Source of the DNA: UBA4742 sp963785815
GTDB taxonomy: Bacteria > Actinomycetota > Acidimicrobiia > Acidimicrobiales > Acidimicrobilacustridaceae
Length of the DNA: 64,000 nucleotides
Direction of reading: 5' to 3'
Assembly (NCBI GenBank): GCA_963785815.1
Contig: CAWAWN010000003.1
Location: 1,116,001-1,180,000 of the forward strand
Positions 1-8,500 of this stretch are shown one piece after another. Positions within the stretch are counted from its first letter, which is position 1; every line of letters begins with the position of its first letter. Position numbers and translations under genes: made by a program. The notes under the pieces are model-generated. The model had not been told where the DNA came from. It was given only the letters and a program-made list of their open reading frames with translations, and ran no database searches.

Positions 1-1
1 C

Positions 2-778
2 CCCGGCCGGCTCCCGCTGGTCCGTCCGGCGCTGGCTCGGGTGTTGCGCGGGGCCCAGGTGGTGGTCTCGGCCGGTCGATACCCGGCTCAGGAGGCCGAG
101 CGCGCCGCCGGCGGCGAGCTGCCGGTCGTGGTGGTCGAGCCCGGCGCCGACGTCGAGCGGTTCGTGCCGCTCGACGCCGTCGCCCGGGCGCAGGCCCGGG
201 CCCGCTTCGGGCTGCCCGGAGAGGCCGTGGTCGTGCTGGGCCTGAGCCGGCTGGTGCCGCGCAAGGGCTTCGACGTGCTCATCCGAGCCGTCGCCGGGCT
301 GTCGGCCACCCGCCCCGACCTGGTGCTGGCCATCGCCGGCGCCGGGCGCGACCGCCACCGGCTGGGACGCCTGGCCCGGCGCGCCGGTGCGCCCGTGCGA
401 TTCCTGGGCCGGGTCGACGACGACGACCTGCCCGCCGTCTACGGGATGGCCGACGCCTTCGCCATGCTCTGTCGCAACCGCTGGTTCGGCCTCGAGCAGG
501 AGGGCTTCGGCATCGTCTTCCTCGAGGCCGCCGCCGCCGGCGTGCCCCAGGTGGCCGGCGCCAGCGGAGGATCGGGCGAGGCCGTGGTCGACGGGGTCAC
601 CGGCTCGGTCGTGCGCGACCCGCGATCGGTCCCGCAGGTGCGCCGCGCCCTGGCTGCGCTGGTCGACCACCCCGAGCGCCGCGCCCGGATGGGCCAGGAG
701 GCCCGGCGCCGCGTGGTCGAGGAGCTCACCTACGACCACCTGGCCCGGCGACTGGCCGATGCGCTGGCCAGCGTGTGA
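2..778 (+). CDS. GT4-family glycosyltransferase, PimB-like, 5' end cut by window
   Basis: C-terminal part of a GT-B fold glycosyltransferase of family GT4; the frame is open to the first bases, so the real start lies outside the window. The visible part has the second Rossmann domain: a VLGLSRLVPRKGFD strand, IAGAGRDRHRL, FLGRVDDDDLPAVY, then the nucleotide-sugar motif EGFGIVFLE (the EX7E pattern) and GGSGEAVVDGVTG. These resemble phosphatidylinositol mannosyltransferases of the PimB type, which move mannose from GDP-mannose onto inositol lipids at the inner membrane face. The inositol and mannose genes elsewhere in the window fit this, but substrate is an inference. The stop overlaps the next start (GTGA). 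Confidence 0.85.
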   Translation, partial: PGRLPLVRPALARVLRGAQVVVSAGRYPAQEAERAAGGELPVVVVEPGADVERFVPLDAVARAQARARFGLPGEAVVVLGLSRLVPRKGFDVLIRAVAGLSATRPDLVLAIAGAGRDRHRLGRLARRAGAPVRFLGRVDDDDLPAVYGMADAFAMLCRNRWFGLEQEGFGIVFLEAAAAGVPQVAGASGGSGEAVVDGVTGSVVRDPRSVPQVRRALAALVDHPERRARMGQEARRRVVEELTYDHLARRLADALASV

Positions 779-1503
779 GGCTGGCAGGGATGCCCGCTCG
801 CCTGCCCGCTGACGACCCGCCGCCCGCGGCGGGCGATCCCGGGGCCGTCCCCGGTCGGGCGATCCTGCGGGCCTCGTGGGCCGGCACCATCGTGTTCACG
901 GTGACCGCTGTGGCCTCGGCCATCGCCCCCGACACGTTCATCGCCGCGGGGGTGGCCACGTCGCTCGCGCTGTTCTTCGCCGGCATCGGCCTGTTCTTCT
1001 GGGCCTACGCGGTAGCGGTGAGCCGCAGCCGGACCGACCTCATCGGCATGGGCGGGCTCTTCTTCCTGGCCGGCAGCGCCCCGCGATCGGTGCAGCGATC
1101 CCTGCTCGGGTCGCTGGCGGTGCAGGTGGTGGTCGGGCTGGCCACCGCCGCCGTGCACCCCTTCACCCCGCTGGCCTTCGGCGTCCTGGCCTGGATGTAC
1201 GGCCTGGCCCTGTGCGGGCTGTGGGCGGCGCGCTACGGCACCTTCCCCCCCCGACCGCCACAGGAGAAGCGCCGCCGGGGCAACGCCCGGCCCGCCGCAC
1301 CGGGCGCGCCCGGGCCGCGAACCACCGGCCGCACCACGCCCAAGGGAACCGCGGCCACGCGCCCGGGCAAGGGGTCGAAGGCGAAGGGACCGGCGGGGAG
1401 GTCCTCGAGGGCGACGGGCTCCACGGCCAAGGGCACCGCGGCCAAGTCGGCCAAGGGGTCGGGCTCCAAGGCCAAGGGCTCGTCCAAGTCCAGCTACCTC
1501 TAG
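775..1503 (+). CDS. Multi-pass membrane protein with Lys/Gly/Ser-rich C-terminal tail
   Basis: No family recognised. Residues about 30-150 contain roughly four hydrophobic segments, followed by about 85 residues almost entirely of Lys, Gly, Ala, Ser, Thr and Arg, with repeated KG, AKG and SKAKG units, ending in SSKSSYL. The tail looks like the disordered basic tails of bacterial histone H1-like proteins and may bind nucleic acid or acidic surface polymers. GTG at 775 overlaps the previous stop (GTGA); ATG at 790, preceded by GGCAGGG, is an equally plausible start. Probably cotranscribed with the upstream glycosyltransferase. Confidence 0.7.
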   Translation: MRLAGMPARLPADDPPPAAGDPGAVPGRAILRASWAGTIVFTVTAVASAIAPDTFIAAGVATSLALFFAGIGLFFWAYAVAVSRSRTDLIGMGGLFFLAGSAPRSVQRSLLGSLAVQVVVGLATAAVHPFTPLAFGVLAWMYGLALCGLWAARYGTFPPRPPQEKRRRGNARPAAPGAPGPRTTGRTTPKGTAATRPGKGSKAKGPAGRSSRATGSTAKGTAAKSAKGSGSKAKGSSKSSYL

Positions 1504-1584
1504 GACGGCGCCCGTTCGAACCCGGGTGGACGCCGTCGGGGCCCACGGCCTCTGCGTCCCGCCGATCCGGCCCCCCGGGTCCGG

Positions 1585-1590
1585 TATCGT
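1585..1590 (+). promoter_or_regulatory. -10 box TATCGT for leaderless transcript
   Basis: TATCGT followed by 8 bases and then the ATG of the SRPBCC gene at 1599, with no Shine-Dalgarno sequence. This places the transcription start on or next to the start codon. Confidence 0.5.
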
Positions 1591-1598
1591 CGGCGAAC

Positions 1599-2087
1599 AT
1601 GGCCGAGCAGGCGAGAGAGCAGACGACCATCGACGCATCCGTCGACGAGTGCTACCGCACCCTGATCGACTTCGAGCGCTATCCCGAGTGGGCGGGCGAC
1701 CTGAAGCAGGCCAAGGTCATCGAGGCCGACGACCAGGGTCGGGCCACGGTGGTCGAGTACCGGGCCGCGGCCATGGGTCGCAGCACCACCTATCGGCTCA
1801 AGTACGACTACGAGGGCGCCCCCAGCCGCCTGGCCTGGGAGCTGCTCAGCGGCGACCTCGAGCGCGAGCTCGACGGCGCCTACCGCTTGGGCGAGACGCC
1901 CGGCCAACCCGGGTCGACCGACGTCGTGTACGAGTTGTCCGTCGACCTCATCGTGCCCATCCCCGGCTTCGTGAAGCGCCGGGCCGAGGCCCGCATCATC
2001 AAGACGGCGCTGTCCGAGCTGAAGAGCCGGGTGGAGGGCACGACGCCGGTGGCCGACGGGGACGACCCCTCGGGTGCGCCCACGTGA
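1599..2087 (+). CDS. SRPBCC (START-like) lipid/ligand-binding protein
   Basis: 162 residues of the SRPBCC superfamily (polyketide cyclase/dehydrase-like): N-terminal TTIDASVDECYRTLIDFERYPEWAGDLKQA is the classic first strand and helices, and the C-terminal long helix (GFVKRRAEARIIKTALSELK) closes the hydrophobic pocket. In actinobacteria such genes often sit beside an ArsA-like ATPase, as here, and are thought to handle lipids; the ligand is unknown. ATG at 1599 is chosen because a -10 box lies 8 bases upstream and the SRPBCC fold begins at once. The gene ends inside the N-terminal coding region of the next gene. Confidence 0.85.
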   Translation: MAEQAREQTTIDASVDECYRTLIDFERYPEWAGDLKQAKVIEADDQGRATVVEYRAAAMGRSTTYRLKYDYEGAPSRLAWELLSGDLERELDGAYRLGETPGQPGSTDVVYELSVDLIVPIPGFVKRRAEARIIKTALSELKSRVEGTTPVADGDDPSGAPT

Positions 2088-3346
2088 CCGAGGGGCGTTG
2101 ACCGGCCACGGCCCGAACGGGAGCGGCCGGGCCGACCTGCGCATCCTGTTGTTCACCGGCAAGGGCGGCGTGGGCAAGACCTCGGTGGCCGCCGCCACCG
2201 CGCTGGCCAGCGCCGACGCCGGGTACCGCACCCTGGTGCTGTCGACCGATCCTGCCCACTCGCTGGCCGACAGCTTCGGCGTCGAGCTGGGGGACGCCCC
2301 CACACCGGTCACCAAGCGCCTGCGCGGCCTCCAGCTCGACGCCCAGGCCCGCATGGAGGAGTCCTGGGACGAGATCCAGCGCTGGCTCATCGACGTGTTC
2401 AACTGGGCCGGCGTCGACGCCATCGAGGCCGAGGAGCTGGCCGTCGTGCCCGGGCTCGACGAGATCTTCGCCCTCGGCGACATCAAGACCTTCGCCGAGT
2501 CGGGCGACTGGGACACCCTGGTGGTCGACTGCGCGCCCACGGCCGAGACCATCCGCCTGCTGAGCCTGCCCGACATCCTGTCGTGGTACATGGAGCGGGT
2601 CTTCCCGACCGGCCGTCGGCTCAACCGCATGATCAGCCCGGTGTTGGCGCGGGTCACCAACATCCCGGTGGCCAGCGACGAGGTGTTCGGGGCCGGTCGT
2701 CGTTTCTACGACCGCCTGGACGGGGTCAAGGAGATCTTGTCGGACCGTCGCACCACCAGCGTCCGGCTGGTGGTGAACCCCGAGCGCATGGTCATCGCCG
2801 AGGCGCGTCCGCACCTACACCTACCTGTCGCTGTTCGGCTACCGGGTCGACGCGGTGGTGGCCAACCGGTTGCTGCCCGTGCAGGTGACCGATCCCTGGT
2901 TCGACCGGTGGCGGTCGGCGCAGGCCGAGCACCTGGCCACCATCGACGAGGCCTTCGCCCCGCTGCCCATCCTGCGGGCCCACCTGGCCGACGACGAGGT
3001 GGTCGGGCTCGACCGGCTGCGACGCTTCGGCCAGGAGGTCTATGCCGAGGTCGACCCGCGGGCCGTGCTCCACGACCACGAGCCCATGCGGGTGCGCAAG
3101 AAGGGCGAGGACGACTACCGCCTGAGCCTGGACCTGCCCTTCGCCGAGCACGACCAGCTCGACGTGGGCCGCCGCGGCGACGAGCTCATCGTGCGGGTCG
3201 GTCCCTACCGCCGCTCGCTGCTGCTGCCCGACTCGCTGCGTCGTCGCCAGGTGACCGGCGCGACCCTGCGCAAGGGACGGCTCCGGGTTAGCTTTGGCCC
3301 GGTGTCGAGCCCTGGTCGCGCTGCCGAGGACGGGGGGCGCCCATGA
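2074..3346 (+). CDS. ArsA/GET3-like ATPase, interrupted by an apparent +1 frameshift near 2808
   Basis: Soluble P-loop ATPase of the ArsA/GET3 family. The first frame has the deviant Walker A FTGKGGVGKTS, the switch I STDPAHSLADSFG, and VDCAPTAETIRLLSLP. After about 245 residues the similarity moves to the +1 frame: TYTYLSLFGYRVDAVVANRL and onward, ending in a small HSP20-like domain (DYRLSLDLPF to LRVSFGP), which is the usual C-terminus of actinobacterial ArsA-like proteins. Reading GCGCG[T]CCGCACC without the bracketed T restores one protein of about 420 residues. Both halves remain well conserved, so a sequencing error or very recent mutation is likely. The start is uncertain: GTG 2074 overlaps the preceding gene; TTG 2098 is an alternative. 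Known homologues act in tail-anchored protein or metal handling; the role in actinobacteria is unclear. Confidence 0.8.
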
Positions 3347-3699
3347 GCGCCGCCGACCCGGCCCACCCGGCCCACCCGGCCGACCGCTCCGAGCCGGCCG
3401 GCGACCCCGGCCCGCAGCCCGGCGCCGCGGCGCACGACGAGGGACGTGATGGCGTCGAGCATCTCCAGCGCGCCGCCCACGAGATGATCGCCGCCGCCCG
3501 TTCCTTCCTGGACGTGGTGGAGGACGTGGTGGGTGACTCGGCCGCGGTGGCGTCGGTGGTGGACGTGCTGGGATCGGTCAGCCAGGCCGTGGCCCGCGCC
3601 GGTGGCCGGGCCCGCGACGCCGCCACCGGCACCGCGCCGGGATCCGGCCCCGATGGGGACGACGACGGCCCCCGGGTGCAGCACATCGACGTGTCTTGA
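3343..3699 (+). CDS. Small acidic hypothetical protein, ArsA operon
   Basis: 118 residues, starting at ATG 3343 that overlaps the ArsA stop (ATGA), so probably translationally coupled. The N-terminus is low complexity with repeated AHPAHPA units; the middle (HLQRAAHEMIAAARSFLDVVEDVVGDSAAVASVVDVLGSVSQAV) is predicted amphipathic helix; the end is acidic. No known family, membrane segment or catalytic motif is visible. The position after SRPBCC and ArsA-like genes suggests a partner protein of that unit. Confidence 0.65.
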   Translation: MSAADPAHPAHPADRSEPAGDPGPQPGAAAHDEGRDGVEHLQRAAHEMIAAARSFLDVVEDVVGDSAAVASVVDVLGSVSQAVARAGGRARDAATGTAPGSGPDGDDDGPRVQHIDVS

Positions 3700-3770
3700 C
3701 CCGGTGTGGCGATCGGGGACCCGGTAGGCGCGGGCCGCCAGGCCGAAGCCGCGGGCACCGCAACCCAGAT

Positions 3771-3841
3771 GCCGAAGGCGCCCGCAGGGAGGCTCGCCGA
3801 CCGGAGGGCCGATCGATCAGCGGCTCGCCGACCGCAGGGCC
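3771..3841. repeat. Intergenic repeat element with tandem partial copy
   Basis: Bases 3771-3809 match 8403-8441 in the opposite orientation at 37 of 39 positions (core GCCGAAGGCGCCCGC followed by GGGAGGCTCGCCGACC). Within it, GGCTCGCCGACCGGAGGGCC at 3791-3810 recurs 31 bases later at 3822-3841 with one mismatch. The element lies in the 216-bp gap before the SMC-like gene; no protein-coding signal is seen there. Nature unknown; it behaves like a small dispersed intergenic repeat. Confidence 0.75.
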
Positions 3842-3915
3842 AAGCGGGCAGGGCCAAGTAATGTGGCGCAACCCGTGCTCACATTCCTCAGAATCGAACC
3901 GATGGTGACCACACC

Positions 3916-6061
3916 ATGAGGCTGCTCCAACTCCAGCTCGATGGCGACCAGTCCGACGCGCTCGACCTGCATCCGATGATGACGATCGTGCGTGGCCTCG
4001 ACCCCGCCATGCGTTCGCGGCTCATCGCGGCCGTGTGCCGCGTTGCCCGCCGCCACCGATCCGGGGGTGCCGGGGCTGATCGAGTCCCACGGGGTCCTGT
4101 TCGACCTGAGCGTGGACAACCTCCAGCTCATGGGCCTGGGCCTCGACCTCGACCCGCTGATCCGGCGCAGCGACCTTCCCGGGGCAAACCCGGGGGCTGA
4201 CGACGCCGCCCCGGTGGCCGCGCTCACCACCGAGCAGTTCCTGGCCAGCACACCCGAGGGGCGCCATCCCGAGCTCGACGCCGCCCGCCGCCAGCAACGG
4301 TCGTCGCGCGAGACGCTGTCCATCCTGCGGGAGGCGGCCGAGCGGGCGCGGCGCGAGCACGCCGACGCGTCCGCCGCCCTGCGCCGGGCCACGGTCGCCC
4401 TCGACGAGGCCACCGGCACCTCGGCCCGGGCCGAGGAGGCGTCGGCGCTGCTCGACGACGTCCTCTTCGACCCGGAACCCGAACCGGCGGCGGTCCAGAG
4501 CCGCGACGACCTGGCGGCCAACCAGGAGGAGCTCACCGGCCGCCTGGCCAAGGTCGAACAGGATCTGTCCGAGCTCTCGGCGCTCGACACCCGCCCGATC
4601 GAGGTGCTGGTCGACGCCATCCGCAACCCGCCGCCCGCCGAGATGGTGCCCTCCGAGCGGGCCGGCCAACTGGCCGACGAGTTCGTCTCCCTCCAGGCCC
4701 AGGTCGACCAGCTCGAGCAGGACCTCGAGGCCCAGGGTCGCGGCACGGCCAGCGCCCTGGCTGCCCTGGAGGCGGCCCGCACCGAGCTGGCCTCGGCTGA
4801 GCGGGCCATGGCCAAGCCCAACCTGTCACCCGAGGACGTGGCCGAGCTCGAGGCCGCCCACCAGGCGGTGCTCGACGCCGAAGGTGGCGGCCGTCTGCGC
4901 CGGGGCGGCTCCAAGCGCCTCGACGACGCGGCGGCGGCCCAGCAGGCCATCCTCGACCGGGTGGGGTTCCCCACCTGGAGCGCCTATGTGATGGGCGCCA
5001 GCCTGCTCGGCATCGATCCCATCGCCGAGGAGCGGTTGGAGCGGGCCCGCATCGACCTGGAGGCGGCCGAAGCCCACTGGGCCAAGGTGGCGGCCGACAT
5101 CGAGAACGATCCCACCCACCGAGCCCTGCTCGACCGGCTCGAGGCGGTCTACCTCGAGGCGTTCGACCTGTTGGGCGGGGACGACGAGCAGGCCGAGGTG
5201 GAGAGCGCCCTGCGCGCCCTGCGGGTGCCCAAGGCCGAGGTCAGCCAGGAGGAGCTGGTCGACGCGCTGGCGTACCAGCTCGAGCTGGTCGGGCTGAACC
5301 TCGGTGCCTCACCCGGCGTCGACCGGGTGACGATGGCCGCCGACGCCTTCCTGGCCGAGGTGAGCGTGCTGTCCGAGCGCATCGGGGAGCTGCGAGCCGA
5401 GCGCGACGAGATCCAGGTGCAGCTGGCCGACGCCACCCACGCCCTGGCCGCCCACGACGCGGCCCAGGAATCGGCGGATCGCGAGCCCACCATCGACCTG
5501 ACCGACGGGGCCGAGCTGCCCGAGGCGCCCGCCGCCGCCGAACCCGACGTGGACGAGCTGACCCGCGAGCTGGAGCGGGCCAACGAGGACGAAGCCCTGT
5601 ACGCCGACCAGCTCGAAGCCCGCCTGGCCCTCGTCGACGCGGCCACCCAGGTCGAGGCGGTGGCGTCGAGTCGGGTCATGCGCATCGCCGCCCAGCTGGC
5701 TGCGGCCGAGGCCGAGCAGCCGGCGGGCCCCGGTGAACCTCCCCGTCCGGCCAGCGACCCAGGGTTCGACATCGACCCGGCCGAGGCCACCACCGGACCC
5801 GAAGCGCTCGAGTTCTACCTGCTGGCGCGCTTGGCCGCCCAACGGGCGGCCTCGTTCTGCGGGTCGGTGCCGCTGGTCATCGACGATGCCCTCATCGGTC
5901 AGGACGACTTCTTGGTGCGCTCGCTGCTCGACAAGCTGGAGCGCATGTCCGAGGCCGTGCAGATCATCTACCTGAGCGACGACGGTGTGGTCTCCGCCTG
6001 GGCCGAAGGCGTCGGCATCCAGCGCGCCGCGGTGGTCGAGCTGCCCCACCAGTTCGCCTGA
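3916..6061 (+). CDS. SMC-like coiled-coil protein without a P-loop, apparent frameshift near 4036
   Basis: The N-terminus (MRLLQLQLDGDQSDALDLHP) resembles the first strands of SMC/RecN-type ATPase heads. Where a Walker A loop is expected the sequence reads IVRGLDPAMRSRLIAAV, which lacks the GxxGxGK(S/T) pattern. Similarity then passes to the +1 frame; dropping one base in GTG[T]GCCGCGTTG near 4036 gives a continuous AAVAALPAATDPGVPGLIESHG. About 450 residues of charged heptad-rich coiled coil follow, then a C-terminal half-head with a Walker-B-like VPLVIDDALI and an LSDD segment. Full length is about 714 residues. Function unknown; it could organise DNA or be a structural coiled-coil protein that has lost ATP hydrolysis. 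No close -10 box or strong ribosome site is visible. Confidence 0.7.
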
Positions 6062-6196
6062 GCCGCATCCTGCGAGGACCGGCGTGGACAGCCACGGGGC
6101 CGCCGGAAGGCTTCGTCCGCTCCTCGCGCCGCCGCCGTCGGCACCGCCCGACCGCCTGGGTCGCAGGCCGGACGGCGCACCTCGTGAGCGCTCGTC

Positions 6197-6229
6197 GGTC
6201 GCCGCCGCGGTTCTGGGCGCGCGGCGACC
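6197..6229. repeat. Inverted repeat before the eRF1-like gene
   Basis: GGTCGCCGC at 6197-6205 and GCGGCGACC at 6221-6229 are perfect inverted arms; allowing one bulge the stem extends to 12 base pairs around the loop GTTCTGGG. It lies 136 bases after the SMC-like gene and just before a possible -10 box TACGAT at 6240-6245, so it could be a terminator for the upstream gene or an operator for the downstream one. No T-run follows. Confidence 0.5.
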
Positions 6230-6278
6230 ACCGGTTGCCTACGATCGGGCGGCGAGGAACCGACAACCGGGAGGCGCC

Positions 6279-7394
6279 GTGGCCGTGATCACCGAAGCTG
6301 CCGTTCGCGAGCTGGCGGGTTTCCGGGGGCAGGACGCCCCGGTGACCAGCTGCTACCTCGACGTGGACGGGAGGCGGCTCAGTCGCCGGGCCGATTGCGA
6401 GCACGAGCTCCAACGGGTCCTGCGCTCCGCCCGCTCCCGGGCCAACGGCACGACCTCGGTGGCTCGTGACCTCCAGCGCATCGAGGAGTACGTGCGCGGC
6501 GGCATCGACCGCTCCACAACGCGAGGGCTGGCCATCTTCTCGTGCTCGGCCCACGACTTCTGGAAGGTGGTCCCGTTGCCGGTCCCGGTGCGCAGCCGGG
6601 TGGTCATCAACGAGGCGCCGGCCGTCGGACAGCTCGAGTCGGTGGCCCAGGGCTTCGACCGCTTCGCCGTCCTGCTGGCCGACCGGCACCGGGCCCGCAT
6701 CCTGGTGTTCCACTTCGGCGAGCTGGTCGACCACTCCGAGCTGCTCGACGAGCGCCCGCGTGACGACGACACCCGCGGCCACCTCGACCGGGGCGACGCC
6801 GCCTCGCGCGCCGACGCCCAGGTGGCCGCCCACCTGCGGAGAGCGGCCGACGTGGCCTTCACCATGTTCCAGGCCGAGCCCTTCGAGCACCTCACGCTGG
6901 GCGGACCCGAGCCGGTGGTGCGCTCCCTGGAAGGAGCGTTGCACCCCTACCTGCACCAGCGCCTGTGCGAGCGCATCGCCGTCGGGGTGTCGGCCGGTCC
7001 CGGTGAGATCCGCGAAGCGGTCCTCGATGTGGAACGTGAGGTGGAGCGCCAGCGTGAAGCGCAGGCCGTGGCCCGCCTCCGCCAGGCGGTGGCGTCCCGC
7101 CAGCCAGCGGTGGTGGGGCTGGCCGACGTGCTGGGCGCGTTGGGCGAGCACCGGGTCGACCGCCTCCTGGTGTCGGCCGGCTACGGCGAGGCGGGGTGGA
7201 CCTGTGGCAGCTGCGGCCACCTGGGGTTGGTCGGCCGCACCTGTCCCGGGTGCGCCAGAGAGCTGACCCCGGTCGACGACATCGTGGAGCAGGCCGTGGA
7301 GTGGGCCCTGGCCCACTCGTGCCACGTCGAGATCTGCGTCGACAACCCGGACCTCGACGTGATGGGCCGCATCGGGGCCCTGCTGCGCTACTGA
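6279..7394 (+). CDS. Bacterial eRF1/Pelota-like (baeRF-type) protein with zinc ribbon
   Basis: 371 residues. The N-terminal and middle domains (SCYLDVDGRR; FAVLLADRHRARILVFHFGELVD; FEHLTLGGPEPVVRSLEGALHPYLHQRL) match the eRF1-like fold family seen across actinobacteria. The C-terminal domain carries a zinc ribbon CGSCGH-x7-CPGC at about residues 308-326 and ends IGALLRY, the ending shared with mycobacterial relatives. Eukaryotic and archaeal relatives release peptides or rescue ribosomes; some bacterial members are ribosome-associated hibernation factors. No GGQ motif is seen, so classic peptidyl-tRNA hydrolysis is unlikely. GTG 6279 is chosen because GGGAGG sits 4 bases upstream. Confidence 0.7.
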   Translation: MAVITEAAVRELAGFRGQDAPVTSCYLDVDGRRLSRRADCEHELQRVLRSARSRANGTTSVARDLQRIEEYVRGGIDRSTTRGLAIFSCSAHDFWKVVPLPVPVRSRVVINEAPAVGQLESVAQGFDRFAVLLADRHRARILVFHFGELVDHSELLDERPRDDDTRGHLDRGDAASRADAQVAAHLRRAADVAFTMFQAEPFEHLTLGGPEPVVRSLEGALHPYLHQRLCERIAVGVSAGPGEIREAVLDVEREVERQREAQAVARLRQAVASRQPAVVGLADVLGALGEHRVDRLLVSAGYGEAGWTCGSCGHLGLVGRTCPGCARELTPVDDIVEQAVEWALAHSCHVEICVDNPDLDVMGRIGALLRY

Positions 7395-7398
7395 CCGG

Positions 7399-8403
7399 GT
7401 GACCGATCGACGCGAGCCGTCCGGCGCCGCGGCCGCGGTGCTGGTGGCCGGCTTCGACGTCGGGGGCACCAAGATCCTCGGGCGGGTCCTCGACCCGCAC
7501 GATCCCCGCCGGGCCCTGGCCCACCACCGCCGCGACACGCCCCGGGGGGCCGAGGCCGTGGTGGAGGCGCTGGATGCGGCGGTGGCCGAGCTCGACGCCC
7601 AGCTCGACGCCGCCGGCCTGCCTCGGGTGGGTGCAGTGGGCGTTGGCATCGCCGGGCTGGTGGATCGCGCCGGCGTGCTCCAGGTGGCACCCAACCTGCC
7701 GGGCATCGTCGGCTTGGACGTCGGGGAGGCGGTGGCCGCCGCCACCGGCCTGACCGCGGTGGCCGTCGACAACGACGCCAACTGCGCGGCGGTGGCCGAG
7801 CACCAGCTGGGCGCCGGGGTGGGGACGTCGGACCTGGTGCTGGTCACCTTGGGCACCGGCATCGGCGGCGCCGTGATCATCGGGGATCAGCTGGTGCGGG
7901 GCGCGTCGGGCTTCGCCGGCGAGCCCGGCCACATGGTGGTCGACCCGAGCGGGCCGCCCTGCCCGTGTGGCCACCGCGGGTGCTGGGAGCGGTTCGCCTC
8001 CGGCAGCGGGCTGGGCCGACTCGGCCGGGAGGCGGCCGAGGCCGGCAGTGCGCCTGGCGTGGTCGCCGTGGCCGGCGGCGACCCCGACGCCGTGCGGGGC
8101 GAGCACGTCACCCAGGCTGCCGCGCAGGGCGACCCCGGCGCGCTCGAGGTGGTCCGCCAGTTCGCCTGGTGGGTGGCGCTGGGCATCGCCAACCTGGAGA
8201 ACCTGCTCGACCCCGAGCTGGTCATCGTGGGCGGGGGGCTGGCCGAGGCCGGTGAGCTGCTGTTGGCCCCCACCCGGGAGGCCCACCGCGCGCTGGCGCT
8301 GGGCTCGGAGCACCGGGTGCCGGTGCGCATCCGAGGCGCCAGCCTGGGGCCCGAGGCAGGCGCCATCGGAGCCGGCCTGCTCGCCACGGAACGAGTCTCC
8401 TAG
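7399..8403 (+). CDS. glk: ROK-family glucokinase
   Basis: 334 residues. N-terminal phosphate-binding motif VAGFDVGGTKILGRV, the catalytic Asp in AVDNDANCAAVAEH, the second phosphate loop LVTLGTGIGGAVI, the ROK signature around GEPGHMVVDPSG and the structural zinc motif CPCGHRGCWERFASGSG. This is the actinobacterial glucokinase type that phosphorylates glucose to glucose-6-phosphate with ATP. There is no N-terminal DNA-binding domain, so it is a kinase rather than a ROK repressor. It follows the eRF1-like gene by 4 bases, suggesting an operon. Confidence 0.88.
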   Translation: MTDRREPSGAAAAVLVAGFDVGGTKILGRVLDPHDPRRALAHHRRDTPRGAEAVVEALDAAVAELDAQLDAAGLPRVGAVGVGIAGLVDRAGVLQVAPNLPGIVGLDVGEAVAAATGLTAVAVDNDANCAAVAEHQLGAGVGTSDLVLVTLGTGIGGAVIIGDQLVRGASGFAGEPGHMVVDPSGPPCPCGHRGCWERFASGSGLGRLGREAAEAGSAPGVVAVAGGDPDAVRGEHVTQAAAQGDPGALEVVRQFAWWVALGIANLENLLDPELVIVGGGLAEAGELLLAPTREAHRALALGSEHRVPVRIRGASLGPEAGAIGAGLLATERVS

Positions 8404-8441
8404 CCCTCTGGTCGGCGAGCCTCCCGGCGGGCGCCTTCGGC
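8403..8441. repeat. Second copy of 39-bp dispersed repeat, inverted
   Basis: Matches the reverse complement of 3771-3809 at 37 of 39 bases. It begins at the last base of the glucokinase stop codon and ends 59 bases before the aminotransferase start. The rest of this short gap holds the aminotransferase promoter. Confidence 0.75.
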
Positions 8442-8488
8442 CTCGTCACCGCGAGAATACTGCGCTCGGCGGCCAGCCACGGCGGGGC

Positions 8489-8494
8489 TAGCGT
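8489..8494 (+). promoter_or_regulatory. -10 box TAGCGT for leaderless aminotransferase mRNA
   Basis: TAGCGT, 6 bases, then ATG 8501; no Shine-Dalgarno sequence. Confidence 0.5.
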
Positions 8495-8500
8495 GGGTCG

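Noticed and set aside
3343..3699. Antitoxin or toxin partner for the small ArsA-operon protein
   Set aside because: No toxin-antitoxin motif, and the operon is chromosomal-core in style.
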